NCBI GenBank assembly: GCA_036674765.1
Contig: JARVKI010000113.1
Span: 62,001 to 126,000 of the forward strand
From: Seiridium cupressi
Lineage: Eukaryota > Ascomycota > Sordariomycetes > Amphisphaeriales > Sporocadaceae
DNA: 64,000 bases
Direction: 5' to 3'
Part shown: one piece after another, positions 1 through 11,332 of the stretch
Position numbering within the stretch: the first letter of the stretch is position 1
How the letters are laid out: every line of letters starts with the position of its first letter
Position numbers and translations under genes: made by a program
The notes under the pieces: model-generated
Seen by the model: the letters and a program-made list of their open reading frames with translations, nothing else
The model's database searches: none
Told to the model about the DNA's origin: nothing

Positions 1-1543
1 AAAGAGAAGACACTTTGCTCGTCGTAGTACTTGGCTGCCAGGCTCTGCCGATCAGTGTCGTACATGCCAAAGAAGTCGGTGATGAAAGCCTCCCCGATAC
101 GGTTGACGTCGCGATAATCGGAGCCAAATTGAGGAATCGGAAAGACCTTTGGTGCCTGTTCAGCAGCATCTACCTCCTCCTTGGTCCTAACCTGAATGTT
201 GCTTAGGTTTTGCAGTCGCGGCCACCATTTCATGAACTCGGTCACGCAAGACGGATCCGAGGCAATGGGGTTGTCGTTTAGAAGTATAGTCTCGAGTTTC
301 CGGAGGCGGTGGCTCCATTTCCGCAATGCTTTCGAGTCCTTGAACTGGTTTTCTGACAGATCAAGGTTGATCAAATCCGGGAACGTGTCGGCAAGTGACA
401 TGACCTGAGACGCATCGTCGATGTTGTTGCCTTTCAGGCTGATGCTAACGACGCCTTCGCGCTTGGCCTGTGCTGTCTTGAAGTTCTCCTCCAAGATGAC
501 CATGAACGCGCGGAATAGTTTTTCTGGTGTGGCTTGGTTGAACATATCCATCTGTTGCAATATGGCGTCCTGGCTGAGGTAAGAGAGGTTAAGGAGTTTT
601 GCTTCTTGGTTATACCTCTCGCCCAGAACGGCCGTAAGCTGGTCTTTGATGTTTCGTGATGTTTCGGACAAGGGCACCGAGGCCGCATCGGTCGCTTCCT
701 CCACAGAAATGCGCGCGCCGGCAAAATCAAAGTTGTTCAGTTTCTTCATCTCCTCCGCATCTTCCTTGCTTGCTGTGATGAGTACATAGTCACCCCTCAT
801 TGACGACTGCTATATGTTAGCCAAGGCAGAGATACCTTGATAGTTATCCAAGAGTCCAGACTAGGTATACGCGGCTGCTTGATGAAAACATGTCTACTCC
901 TCGTTCTTGCGAGCTATGGCATGATAACGATTTGGAGAGTTGGCGTCGCTTCGTAATCCCCCAGAAACCCCGGACGATCGGATCGGATGTGCAGACTTAC
1001 CTTCTTGACACGGACGGGACGACCGAGCTTGCCAACAACCGAAGCTTTACGCTCGAGGAATATGATGAGCTCCCGGAGACCGCCGCCTTCGTTACTGGCG
1101 GCTTTGCTGTCCTTGAGACCCCCAATTTTGAGAGTCATGGTATTTGCGGCATTGATGGGGCGCGAGGAGCGGGTGTGTCTGGTAGACGTGTCGATTCCCG
1201 CAGCGATGCGCGTAGACATATTGCCCGATCCACCCTCAATGATCTTCTTAACCATATCTGCCGCTCGAGTGGTCGGTTTGGGGCCTCGCCCGCCAGCTGG
1301 GACCGAGCGTGTAGAGCGCCTTGGCCCAGTGGGCGGCGCAGCGCCTTTGTTGCTGGGTTGGCGATTACCACGACCAGAACTGGTGGCTGCAGAGGGGACA
1401 TCCATTTCTAGGTCGCCATCTCGATCGACTTTCGTAGGACCGCCAGCTCCACGCTTCTTGATGCCAGAGGGGCGACCCGTAGTCTTGTTCAGAGTGGTAG
1501 ATCCTCGCGCATTGCGCTGACCACGTGGACCAGAGGGTGCCAT
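1..1543 (-). CDS. MEX67: mRNA export receptor MEX67 (3' end beyond window)
   Basis: This is the N-terminal and middle part of the bulk mRNA export receptor, which in the family pairs with Mtr2 and carries mRNPs through nuclear pores. Exon 1 is 1543-1001 (181 codons). Its basic, Gly/Arg-rich N-terminus runs into the start of the RRM-like domain (FLERKAS, RVKK). A GTAAGT intron covers 1000-807, with CTAAC before the acceptor. Exon 2 runs from 806 to the left edge. It finishes the RRM-like domain (DYVLITASKEDAEEM), then carries leucine-rich repeats (NLDLSENQFKDSKALRKW) and the start of the NTF2-like domain (FITDFFGMYD). The rest of the NTF2-like domain and any UBA-like domain lie outside the window. 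It is divergent from MPH1 across about 740 bp. The domain order is typical of fungal Mex67, so identity is firm; only the 3' end is unseen. Confidence 0.93.
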
Positions 1544-2282
1544 CGCGATGCAGGTATGTTGTGAGGAAGGTGTGGGGTGGTAGCAGAGTTGCTGTTCGTG
1601 GGACGGTTCAGCGAGGCGTGCTGTGTCGGAACAGAGCCTCCGGAAGCGTAGTTTTTGGAAGCTTTTGTCCCAAGGAGGGCCCTAGGGAAAGGCTACCTTT
1701 GAGCAATCGAGAGTTTGACCATGCGGAGGCCAGATTAATCGGTGACTGGGTGGTGGTGAAAAATGGTCTGGAATCAATCAAGGAGATCTTCTGCAGTGGC
1801 CGCGGGAAGGATTTGGACCCAAAAACCCGCCCAGGTACGGGATGTCAGGGCGCGAGACACTGCGAGGTCGAAGGCAATAGAATTGGAGTGTGCGATTATG
1901 AATGCTGAGGCAGAGGGCGTGGGGGAAGGGGACAAGTGGAATGAGTGAATGCAGTCAGATTGTCAAAGAAATCGCGAATGACGACAAAGGCTGTTCTGTT
2001 CCAGTCGCTTGCGACCCTGGATTCGGGGGCCGGGGCCCAAGCTTCGGTTTCTTCATGATGACTCAGCCAGAGCAACCAGCCACGGTTGTTGCCTGATCGG
2101 GGCAAATCAGGCTGCCATGGAGGGGGTTTGGCCCCCTAAACGGACTAGCGGGCAGCAGTCAGTCAGCAAATCCCTGTTCTTTAGTCGCGTCTCACCCTGG
2201 ACGCTGATCGCGTTGGACGATCTGTACATGAACGAACGATGCAAAAATCGCAATCAGCCATGAGCGAGCGGCTGTCCAAGTC
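1544..2282. promoter_or_regulatory. Divergent intergenic region MEX67/MPH1
   Basis: About 740 bp separate the two start codons. It must hold both promoters. I see no open frame here that looks coding and no clear TATA box. Confidence 0.5.
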
Positions 2283-5200
2283 ATGGATTCGGACGAATTC
2301 GACGATGACCTCCTTGACGAGGATCTGATCACCGCGGCAAGCCAAGTGTCGTCTCATGCCCAGTCTAACCGGCTGATTGCCACCACCATTAACCAGCCCC
2401 ACGCTCAGCGTTCAGGGCTGCCAACAGCTGGGAATGGCTTCATCTCCCAGTCGATAGTAAGTCCGAGCGACAATGAATCCTGTTTTATGTGCGCAACTGA
2501 AATATGGATATTGCGCCTGTTTTCGAGTCGCATCTACGACGAAGCTAATGGTTCTTCTCAGCACAACAATGGCTTGACAAGTCGCCATGCATCTGAAATC
2601 ATTGATCTTGATGACCTGCCGTCGGATGCATTTTCAAGCCCGCCCCGCGGAGCTTCATCGACGCAGAATGCCCTTCGAAATGGGCGCCCCGCAGTGAGGA
2701 TTGGTGGGCCGGTCCCAAATTACCGGCAGACGACTCTCTTCGGTCGCGCAGTTCCCGAGGACAACGCCGCCGAGCCAGCTCAACGTCTGAATAGCACCCG
2801 GATGTTTCGTGCTGATCTGCCTGAAGAGAAGCCCACCCATCATGAAATCAATCGCGAAGCTATGAAGACCTGGGTCTACCCCACAAATCTTGGCGCCATC
2901 AGAGATTATCAATACACGATAGTCAAAGAGGGCCTCTTTAATAACACCCTTGTGGCTTTACCCACTGGCTTGGGAAAGACTTTCATCGCAGCCACGGTGA
3001 TGCTGAATTTCTTTCGCTGGACGAAGACGGCCAAGATCATATTTGTGGCCCCAACCAAACCTCTTGTATCGCAGCAGGTTGATGCCTGTTTCAACATTGT
3101 GGGCATTCCAAGATCCCAGACTACTCTGTTGACCGGTGAGATCTCCCCAGGTCTACGAGCCGACGAATGGAACTCCAAACGCGTCTTCTTCATGACTCCG
3201 CAGACACTGGAAAATGATTTGTCTTCCGGTATTGCCGACCCCAAATCCATCGCACTTCTCGTTGTGGACGAAGCCCATCGAGCTACAGGTAATTATGCTT
3301 ACGTCAAGGTCATCACGTTCCTCCGACGCTTCTCCAGCAGTTTCCGTGTCCTGGCTTTGACGGCAACCCCCGGTTCGAAGGTCGAGGCGGTTCAGGAAGT
3401 AGTTGACGGCCTCGGTATATCACACGTCGAGATTCGTACTGAGGAATCCCTCGACATTCGGCAGTATGTCCACCAGAGACAGGAAGATATTGAACTTATG
3501 GATCCATCAGAAGAAATGGTGCTATGCAGGGACTTGTTCTCCAAGGCTCTAAAGCCATTGGTAGATAAGCTAAGCCAACAGAACATCTATTATGGACGAG
3601 ATCCCATGTCCTTGACGACTTTCGGGTTGTTGAAGGCAAGGAAGGACTGGTTTGCCAGGTCAGGCCATAGCGCTCATCAAGGCATCAAATTCGTCATGAT
3701 GGCAATCTTTACTATTCTTCAAGGGTTGGCCCATTCTATCAAGCTGCTCAACTTCCACGGCATCAAACCGTTCTACGATAACCTGGTTCGCTTCAGAGAT
3801 GAAATAGAAGACAAGGGCGCGAAAGGATCCAAGTTCAAGCGCCAGGTCATCGACTCGCCTGATTTTCAGCAAATGATGAAAACAGTCGGTGACTGGGTCA
3901 AGAAGGATGATTTTGTCAGTCACCCTAAGCTCACTTGTCTCTCTGAGACTATACTCAATCACTTCATGGATGCTGGTGAAGGCAGAGACGGCGGTGAGTC
4001 TTCTAATACTAGGATCATCGTCTTCAGCGAGTACCGAGATAGTGCGGAGGAGATTGTAAGAATTCTCAACCGTCACAAACCTTTAATCCGGGCGGCTGTT
4101 TTCGTCGGCCAGGCAGACACGAAGAAATCGGAAGGTATGAAACAATCGGAACAAATCGAGAGGATCAAGAAGTTCAAAGAAGGATCGTTCAACGTGCTTG
4201 TGGCTACCTCTATCGGCGAGGAGGGCTTAGACATAGGTCAGGTCGACTTGATCGTCTGCTACGATGCCTCTGCTTCTCCAATTCGGATGTTACAGAGAAT
4301 GGGTCGAACCGGAAGGAAAAGAGCTGGAAGGGTGGTTCTCTTGCTCATGCGTGGCAAGGAAGAGGACAATTATGCCAAGTCGAAAGATGGGTACGATAAA
4401 ATGCAGCAAATGATCTGCGAGGGAAGTCGTTTCGCATTCAGACACGATCTCTCTACACGCATTGTCCCTCGAGACATCAAGCCGCAAGTTGAGAAGAGAC
4501 ACGTGGAGATTCCAATCGAGAATACCCAGAATCAATCACTCCCAGAGCCGAACAAGGGGGCGACCAGAAAGAAGAAGCCACCGAAAAAGTTTCACATGCC
4601 CGATGGTGTTGAGACTGGATTCGCAAGCGTAGCGTCCATGCTTGGGAAACGGCCCGTCAAAAACTCGATAGTACATGCTCCGTCAAGACCTCGGGAAGAA
4701 GATGAAGTGGCGAGTATACCTGAAGTACAAGACGTCTTGCTAGATGCTCAAAAGACCGAGGAGCTTCAGCGGACATACCAGAATTTGCCGTATTACCAAG
4801 ATCAAATCCAGGAGGTTGCGACTGCCGACCTTAAGGCACACCCCGGCGCGCAGAGAGTACTACGCAAAACTGTGTTCCTGAAACATGGGGATCACACAAG
4901 ACGATGTGTGAAGCTCTTCCGGAAGTTTTCGCGAATTCAGTCAAACGCAGAATTTAATGACAAGCCCTACGGTCAATCAGATGATAGCCGTTATGCGGAG
5001 ATTCCCGTGCCATCTGATGTATCAGATTCTGAGATGGAAAATGCGCCAGCCCAGCGCCCACCGCAGAAGAGGAGGAAGACTACGCCACCGACCGAAGGGC
5101 ATTCCCCCGAGGCGCGCGTACGTGCTCGCAAAGCTCCGGTCAAAGCACGTCAGACCCAGCGACCAAAATCAATATCGAGGAGCAAGCTACCAAACCACCG

Positions 5201-5780
5201 CCGTGCTCTTATAGAGGAAGATGGTGAGGGTCAGGAAGATGAAGACTTGCTCGAGCTATCCTCGCCGCCACTGCAGAAGGCTGCTGTGAAAAAGAACGTA
5301 GGAGCCACAGCAAAAAAGAAGCGTGGTCGCCCATCAAAGAAACAGCTGCCACGAGTATACGACGAAAGTGCCGATGAGGGAGATGATTGTCGCCGGACCA
5401 GTGACCTCGAATTATCAGACGATTCTGATCGTGGCTCAGACCTGGAGGACTTCGTCGTGGGCGACGATGTAGCGACGTCCAGCGCGCTACCAACCTCGAG
5501 TATGAGGCAGCTTTCTACCTCCCCGACAACACCGTCCATGTCGTCCACAGTTGGTCGTCTATCGGGGCAGAGGCGGCCATACCATGATCGCACGGAGGTC
5601 GCGGCTATGGAGGACAGCGATGATGATATGCCGTCCATGAGTCAGCTTGCACATAATCGAAAGAGGCAATACACAGAATTATCTGATGTAGGAGAAACGG
5701 ACGATGACGGGATCGTCCATAGAATAGCTCGTGGACCTAGGAGACGGGCTGTTGTTGACGACGATGATTCTGATGACTGA
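2283..5780 (+). CDS. MPH1: FANCM-type ATP-dependent 3'-5' DNA helicase MPH1
   Basis: MPH1 helicases dissociate D-loops and act in error-free bypass and repair of replication forks in the nucleus. The ATG at 2283 opens an acidic N-terminus. A 105-nt stretch (2457-2561) has a GTAAGT donor, a GCTAAT branch-like site and a TCTCAG acceptor. It is a multiple of three without a stop, so it reads through as 35 codons; I treat it as an intron, giving 1,130 residues. Numbered on that product, Walker A (ALPTGLGKT) is near 190-198 and DEAH is at 294-297. An HD2-like helical insert follows, and helicase motif VI (QRMGRTGR) is near 636. The C-terminus is long, basic and then acidic, ending in a run of Asp, as in fungal Mph1. 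Identity is firm; whether the 105 nt are always spliced is open. Confidence 0.95.
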   Translation: MDSDEFDDDLLDEDLITAASQVSSHAQSNRLIATTINQPHAQRSGLPTAGNGFISQSIVSPSDNESCFMCATEIWILRLFSSRIYDEANGSSQHNNGLTSRHASEIIDLDDLPSDAFSSPPRGASSTQNALRNGRPAVRIGGPVPNYRQTTLFGRAVPEDNAAEPAQRLNSTRMFRADLPEEKPTHHEINREAMKTWVYPTNLGAIRDYQYTIVKEGLFNNTLVALPTGLGKTFIAATVMLNFFRWTKTAKIIFVAPTKPLVSQQVDACFNIVGIPRSQTTLLTGEISPGLRADEWNSKRVFFMTPQTLENDLSSGIADPKSIALLVVDEAHRATGNYAYVKVITFLRRFSSSFRVLALTATPGSKVEAVQEVVDGLGISHVEIRTEESLDIRQYVHQRQEDIELMDPSEEMVLCRDLFSKALKPLVDKLSQQNIYYGRDPMSLTTFGLLKARKDWFARSGHSAHQGIKFVMMAIFTILQGLAHSIKLLNFHGIKPFYDNLVRFRDEIEDKGAKGSKFKRQVIDSPDFQQMMKTVGDWVKKDDFVSHPKLTCLSETILNHFMDAGEGRDGGESSNTRIIVFSEYRDSAEEIVRILNRHKPLIRAAVFVGQADTKKSEGMKQSEQIERIKKFKEGSFNVLVATSIGEEGLDIGQVDLIVCYDASASPIRMLQRMGRTGRKRAGRVVLLLMRGKEEDNYAKSKDGYDKMQQMICEGSRFAFRHDLSTRIVPRDIKPQVEKRHVEIPIENTQNQSLPEPNKGATRKKKPPKKFHMPDGVETGFASVASMLGKRPVKNSIVHAPSRPREEDEVASIPEVQDVLLDAQKTEELQRTYQNLPYYQDQIQEVATADLKAHPGAQRVLRKTVFLKHGDHTRRCVKLFRKFSRIQSNAEFNDKPYGQSDDSRYAEIPVPSDVSDSEMENAPAQRPPQKRRKTTPPTEGHSPEARVRARKAPVKARQTQRPKSISRSKLPNHRRALIEEDGEGQEDEDLLELSSPPLQKAAVKKNVGATAKKKRGRPSKKQLPRVYDESADEGDDCRRTSDLELSDDSDRGSDLEDFVVGDDVATSSALPTSSMRQLSTSPTTPSMSSTVGRLSGQRRPYHDRTEVAAMEDSDDDMPSMSQLAHNRKRQYTELSDVGETDDDGIVHRIARGPRRRAVVDDDDSDD
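2457..2561 (+). other. In-frame 105-nt intron of MPH1
   Basis: It starts GTAAGT, ends CAG, and has GCTAAT about 20 nt before the acceptor. Length is 35 codons exactly, with no stop in frame. The encoded peptide (rich in Cys, Ile, Phe) does not fit the polar N-terminus around it, which supports removal by splicing. Confidence 0.75.
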
Positions 5781-5786
5781 AACATG

Positions 5787-6335
5787 TCATCTAGCCGAGT
5801 AATTCCCAGACATTAATGAGCAAATCTTTTCAATCAAACAACCCTTCCTCACGGACGAAGGCAAACCCAATCGGTCATACATATACAATGCTGATACATA
5901 CTTTATGGTCCACTCCACATTTTCACATTTAAAGCCAGCTCCCCCCCGGTTTTCGGCCTTTGTTTCTCGTTGAATGATCCCGCGTGCCTGGATCGATGGG
6001 TGAGGCAGTCCATATCGCCTACTTAGTAAAGGTGATCGTAATCCACGGCCTGCCAACCACCCAGAACGTAGTTCCAAGGCGCATTGGTCTATGCCACAGT
6101 AGAGCTCCTGATAACATCCGGCGTCATGGTTATACATCTTGAACCCAGCCGTATTGTGCAAGTCACCTAGATTCGCCTGGGCGATTATCCCTGACCCAAG
6201 CAGAATGATGTTTGAGCAATACGATCCTGAAGCCGCTTCGCGCGCCGCGAAATGAAGTGCTCTACTGTTCTCGTCATGATTGATAAACTCTGCTAGTAAT
6301 AACTTTTCTATCAGTTCTTTGCCAAATGCCGCCAC
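5787..6335 (-). pseudogene. Possible degenerate ankyrin-repeat ORF
   Basis: A 182-codon open frame starts six bases past the MPH1 stop on the opposite strand. Its first third has ankyrin-like cadence: ENSRALHFAAREA, then LLGSGIIAQANLGDLHNTAG, which recalls the usual alternation of ALHxAA and GADINAQDxxG. The repeat register then breaks down and the C-terminal half resembles nothing I know. I found no convincing upstream exon. It may be the eroded end of an ankyrin gene or a chance open frame. Confidence 0.25.
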
Positions 6336-7062
6336 ATTATAGGCGTCACACTTTTGATTACCCAGACTTACCCCGAGTCTGTGCGGCAGTCAAGATACGT
6401 GTGCCTAGGCGTGATGGAGAACACTACATACAGGTGGTAGCGTTGAATGTCTCCCCGGCCGAAGAAGTTGGGACCTAATGGTGTTAGGTTCGGTAACTTA
6501 CACAAGCCCGCTTGTTCTCCAGCTTTTCCTGTGCTTCAGCAAATGGCTCACGATATATACTTCCTAGTCCGCTGGGTCACCGACGTGCATGTATTGCTCT
6601 GAATGACGAACGTATCCCCTCCAACCCCCTTTTATTAATTTCAATTTCAATCATCACCTTTGGCTACACTAGATACAACCAGCGGTTCAATGTGATAAAA
6701 GCTATATTACTTCTCGCACTATCTTCCTGCCACTAGCTCTCCCAGTAAATACCAGTTCAAACCACACAGTACATAATCTAGATCAGTCGCAGAGCTCATT
6801 CATGTCAGTACCGTTTCTCGTCCCAGCGTCATCAGCGCATGTCGTCGTATATCGTTGGTGAAGCTCTGTCTCTGAGCCTCTGCGCCCCTCGTCACATGTT
6901 CCTCACTAAAAACAACAAGACCGATCCGTCCAGAACGCCCCAAATATGATGTTAATGCTGCTGTGGCCAGCGGATACATTCGGCTGGCCAGGTATATCCT
7001 TCCACGCTCCTTGCCCCCTTTTGTAAAAACAAGGAAAATCACCCGTGACAGTACATCGTCTC
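6336..7062. other. Intergenic, nothing recognised
   Basis: About 730 bp of mixed composition between the ankyrin-like remnant and the 3' end of the next gene. I see no coding exon or RNA gene. Confidence 0.4.
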
Positions 7063-8418
7063 CTATGCAACGACGCTTCTGCCCATTCCGCTGCCCCAGC
7101 GGAAGCGCTTGAGAGTGCCGCCACTACTCCTGATGACTTCTCGGCCACAGCTACCCCCATCCGCAACAACAGCGCTAGTGTTGGTGGCTACGAGACCATC
7201 TAGAGCCTCTTGCCGACCGACCTCGCGTCCGATAACGTAACCGGCACCGAAGCCAACCACACTAACCAGTACGACAACACCGGCGCCAACTACCCAGGTC
7301 AAGAGGGTTGGACTGATAAGTGTTTCGTCGATACCTGCGGATGAAGCAGCCGTCTTCTTCTTCTTCGTTGCCCTAGGGGATTTGCTGGGTGGCGTCGGCG
7401 TCGCCGAGCGTTTGGTCTTCTCGGGGGCAACGCTTCGCGCCGGTGCCGGTGGTGAAGGGGTAGGTTCACTCCTGAGGACCCTCCCCTGCGCGGTAGGCCG
7501 CGGGGCAGGATCCATGAGTTCACTCTCCGGCACCAAGCGGAGATTCACCGGCTGGCTACCAACTGGTGCCGCCCTTTCCCCTATACGCTTCTCGTCATCT
7601 TGCTTCCGGCCTCTGGCAGCGGCTGCACAACTAAGTAATGTTGTCAGACTAGCTCGCAACGCTTCGTCGTTGTCAGCTTGGTAGTTGGGCGCCATGAAGC
7701 TTGGGCTCCGGCGATCGACTCTAGTGCTACTCCGTTGACCAAACGAAGGACGGGGGTGGTGTTGAGGGATGGCGGAACTGGTGGAGTGACGGTGTTGCAA
7801 GTGTGTTGGCGGGTGAGAGAAGGCATTTGGCTGGGGGCGGAACGGCTCCGAGGGTCTGCGCGAGCCCAGTGCCGTGGCATTCTCGTCATCGTCATCTTCC
7901 TCGTCGCTCGAGTCAACCTGGGCTGGGTAGACGTTGCGTAGGGGCGTGGGGTTTGGGCTGGGAATCGAGGTGATGTTCTCGGTGGAGGACGTCAAGACAT
8001 GATCCGAGTCCGTCTCGCTTTCATCGTACTCCTCCTGGCTGCTGGCGCCGGCGGCAGCATGGGCCGAAAGTAGTTGCTGCTGCCGTTGCTGCTGCTGTTG
8101 CGCCATTAGATGATTGTAGGATTGTGGATGTAAGCGTCGTCTTCGGGCGTAAGCGGACGACCCCACTCGTAGACCGGTGGTGACGATCTCGTCGCCGATA
8201 GACGATACGGACGACGACGACGGGTGCGATGACACTTCCACCCAGGATTCCACGGTTGTCAGAGGGTTGTTCTCGGGGTCATGGTGCTGGGCAGACTGGC
8301 CGTCGTTGCGCTGCCGCTGCGGCATTGCACTCGACCTGGCCGTCGCAGCGGCGTTGTCAACTCCGGTCATATTGATAGCCTGGGGGGTTCGACCTTCTGC
8401 ACGGTTTGGTGTCGACAT
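7063..8418 (-). CDS. Ser-rich acidic protein with one C-terminal transmembrane helix; possible Atg8-binding motif
   Basis: Single-exon gene. The frame is open from 8484, but I prefer the ATG at 8418 (MSTPNRAEGRT) because the upstream 22 codons are hydrophobic and 5'UTR-like; this gives 451 residues. The N-terminal two thirds are polar and low-complexity, with a Gln run near 8080-8110 and acidic tracts (DSSDEEDDDDE). Near residue 59 the motif ESWVEVSS matches the Atg8-interacting pattern W-x-x-V with an acidic residue before it and a Ser cluster after it (SSVSSIGDE). A basic stretch (KSPRATKKKK) precedes one membrane helix (LLTWVVGAGVVVLVSVVGFG, about 373-395) with GxxxG spacing, then a tail of about 55 residues. 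I do not recognise the family. An autophagy-receptor role is inference from layout only. Confidence 0.75.
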   Translation of the reverse strand: MSTPNRAEGRTPQAINMTGVDNAAATARSSAMPQRQRNDGQSAQHHDPENNPLTTVESWVEVSSHPSSSSVSSIGDEIVTTGLRVGSSAYARRRRLHPQSYNHLMAQQQQQRQQQLLSAHAAAGASSQEEYDESETDSDHVLTSSTENITSIPSPNPTPLRNVYPAQVDSSDEEDDDDENATALGSRRPSEPFRPQPNAFSHPPTHLQHRHSTSSAIPQHHPRPSFGQRSSTRVDRRSPSFMAPNYQADNDEALRASLTTLLSCAAAARGRKQDDEKRIGERAAPVGSQPVNLRLVPESELMDPAPRPTAQGRVLRSEPTPSPPAPARSVAPEKTKRSATPTPPSKSPRATKKKKTAASSAGIDETLISPTLLTWVVGAGVVVLVSVVGFGAGYVIGREVGRQEALDGLVATNTSAVVADGGSCGREVIRSSGGTLKRFRWGSGMGRSVVA

Positions 8419-9012
8419 GCCGATACGGGAAGATAATGATAAAAAGAAAGGAAACAAAGTAGATGCTGGGATAAGATAAATCAAAAAGGGCCCCGGAGAA
8501 TGGCGCAGTAGAAAGCGATGTAGTACGTAGAAAGCCGGGCCTCACCGACAGCCAGTATATCTCAACAGAGCCCCGCGATAGCACGTAGGCAGGGATCCGC
8601 TGATCTACACGGCCGACCGCGGGGGTTTCGCTTCTTGGCCAAATTTGGAGAGGAAGTAAATCCAAGGCGAGACTGTTCAGGGCGACGGGTACAGGACAGA
8701 TGACTACAGGGAGGATCCAAAGTGAAATAAGAAGGTTGATAGACCGCCTGTTTTCAGGCAGCGCGAGACGTGGTCACCGGACAGGCGGGAGGTATGCGCT
8801 TCGTGGGCTCGGTCTGCCTATCTGACCGTCCATGTCTTGCTGTATCGAAAGCAAGCCAAGCGCCCTTCTTTGTTGCTTGCTATGGACCCACTTGGTCTTA
8901 TGCCACCCGACCAAGGCCGCTGGAATTCGAGTCTCTTTGAACAAGGTGTCCCACAGGGATGCAATGTGGTATGTATGTGTTGTGCTAGCAGTATCGTATT
9001 GTAATGTCCAGT

Positions 9013-9056
9013 GAAGCCAGCCAGCCAGCCAGCCAGTCGGTCGGTCAGCCGGTCGG
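9013..9056. repeat. (CCAG)n / (TCGG)n tetranucleotide repeat
   Basis: About six CCAG-type units are followed directly by TCGG and CCGG variants. The tract is a simple microsatellite with partly self-complementary halves. Confidence 0.7.
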
Positions 9057-10621
9057 TACATCACCCAAGCCAGTGCGCTGAGAAGGAGGGCACACCTCCC
9101 CCAACTGAGATGGGACCTGAGGATGGGGGATATGCCTTGCACAGGCGACTTTGGCGACGGGCACTGGACGGAGTGAGACAAGATCGAACCAGGGTCCGAT
9201 GACGATATGCAATGGCGGGTCTAGCGTGCCTCTAGAACGATCCCTTGGCTCGACGCATCAAGGCGCGGGACTCGTCGATAGGCTTGCCCTCGCGCCTGAT
9301 AACCAGTGGGGTCGCAAGGGCTACAACAACAAGATGGCGGGGCTCTCGGCTGTCGTTGCACTGCAGACTGTATGTACCTTGGGCAATGCCATGGATGAAA
9401 TAGCATGTCCTTGGTCGTGCCATTTCGCATGACATAGCAAGACACAACAACCTGATCTGATCTGCCTCCAGCCGGACGAAGCACGCGCCCGCCATTGCAA
9501 CATGGCAGCTGCCTTCTACCGCCCCCATGCTCAGCCCAGTTGGGACCACCTCGGCGTCAGGCACACCCCATTCCGCCTGTGAATGGGTGTCGAGGGACGG
9601 AGGATGGCCCAGCCGATAGTCTCACTTGATTTGATGGGCCGTCATGGGGGAACTAGCGAGCAGTGCTGCTCCACACTTCACCCTACTTTTACCTTTACTT
9701 GGGTACGACCAACTAGGTAGGTTAACTGACTGGCTCATTGCCGTGTTCTCGAGGTTCCGCCCCGTCGAGTATCTCAAACAATCTTGGGCTGTATGTAGGT
9801 AGCTTCATCTAATCAACCAGGTGGACCCTGGCCGATACAGGAGCTATCTCGGTAATGTATCTGCAGTCACGACCTCAGCCCATTTCTACAGCTTGATTCG
9901 ATAGTGGTAGCCCCGATTCTGTCGATAAAACCACCGAGACTACTACTGCAAGGGATGGCCATCTACCATGCAGCCAAGGACGGGTATACTCGTGCACACA
10001 TGATACGATGTGACCCAACTTTATGAGCAAGTAACGTCATCCTCGAATTCGACAAGCGACAGGAGGTCAGAGCGGGAAACTGCACACTTCTCTAAGGCGC
10101 ACTAATTTCGCCACAATATAACTCAGCAATACATCCGAATTAACTTTTTTTTTTTTAAAAAAAATACTAGATTGTACGGCATAATGTAATCAATCCAAAC
10201 ATAAAGTTTGGAGACTTTACGATTCTTTCTCAATTTGTATTATAGATACTCGTTGAATTCTTACCGATATGTGTGGGGCAGTGTGCAGTTTCCCACTCTG
10301 ACCTCCTGGCGAGTAGCTGATGCCAGCCTGTTTCAAATACCATATTGGGTTTACTACATTTGTTGCATACAACGATCAGTTTGTTGTCCGGTGCGGCATC
10401 TCATACCCAATTGCTCGTCGCTATCCATGGCGCAGCTTTTTCCAAAGTCGCCACTTTTCGTCTTAAGTCTCCTGGTCTGTGTGTTTGTCTTTCCATTTAC
10501 TTTCCCATTTCAACCTTTGCTCGTCCGCTTCGGAGGGTAGCGTCTCTTTTGCGATGAGAACATCATACTTGTCCAATATCTAGCCTAGCTTTCTATCCAT
10601 ACCCTGCGCTTTCTCCTACTT

Positions 10622-11060
10622 CGTCATTCTGTATGCATATGTATCTTCAAAAGCAGATTCCTTCTGCGTCTCTCCAACCTTGTCCTCCAGCTGCGCCGAA
10701 ACCATTAGTGCCCTCTCGAAGTAGGCCACTTTGGGCCCGTATGAGTTGTCTGAACTCATTTTCAAGTCGTTGGGTGAGTGCTCGTTAGAATGTGATTATA
10801 GCTCCTGTGGATGGGATCAGACTGAGGGCTATATTCTGCGTCCCGGGCACCTCGACGAGTGCCAACGTTGACAGGCGCACTGGGCAACTACTCAAGGTAT
10901 GTCTTTGTTGTTTGCATGATGCTTTCCTTTTCAAGGACTTTTCAGGAATTCCACACTACACGATCTAGAACATGAGAGGAGCAAACTGTTTGAAAGAACT
11001 GCGTTCAACGACGTATATCAGCACCTCCACAATCTGGAAGAAGATCGAGGCTCCGAGTGA
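10622..11060 (+). pseudogene. Possible spliced gene relic, unknown product
   Basis: Two stretches read like coding exons. The last (about 10945-11060) encodes LFERTAFNDVYQHLHNLEED and nearby charged helix, ends in TGA, and is preceded by a TTTTCAG acceptor. A GTATGT donor lies at about 10897 after sequence encoding TGALGNYSR. Further upstream a frame from an ATG near 10635 meets a GTGAGT donor near 10791. The middle exon joins the last only if one frame change is allowed near 10866, so the gene looks broken or my model is wrong. I do not recognise the product. Confidence 0.2.
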
Positions 11061-11332
11061 TTAGGAAGTGTGATTCACAATCCAATTTCATCCTTCACCG
11101 AGTTCGGTGCTGTACGAAGTTGATCTTATTTAACCCAAAGCGTGTCCATGATAATGGCCAAGGTTATCTTTTGTAAGTTGTTCACGACAATCCCGAGTGA
11201 CAATTCTTAGTAAGAATTCATCATATAATTACTGCTTGAAGTCGGGTTCTCAGCCAAGTAAATATAACGTGCTACATGAAGTAGGGGCTATAATATCCTA
11301 GGCATCGATAGCTCTGCCATATAATATCGCCT

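Larger units (their letters stand above)
8419..11332. other. 2.9 kb intergenic region with short repeats and a possible gene relic
   Basis: No intact gene is seen. It holds a CCAG/TCGG repeat near 9013-9056, a T-run followed by an A-run near 10146-10168, AT-richer sequence from about 10 kb, and a short coding-like spliced relic near 10622-11060 listed separately. Confidence 0.4.
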
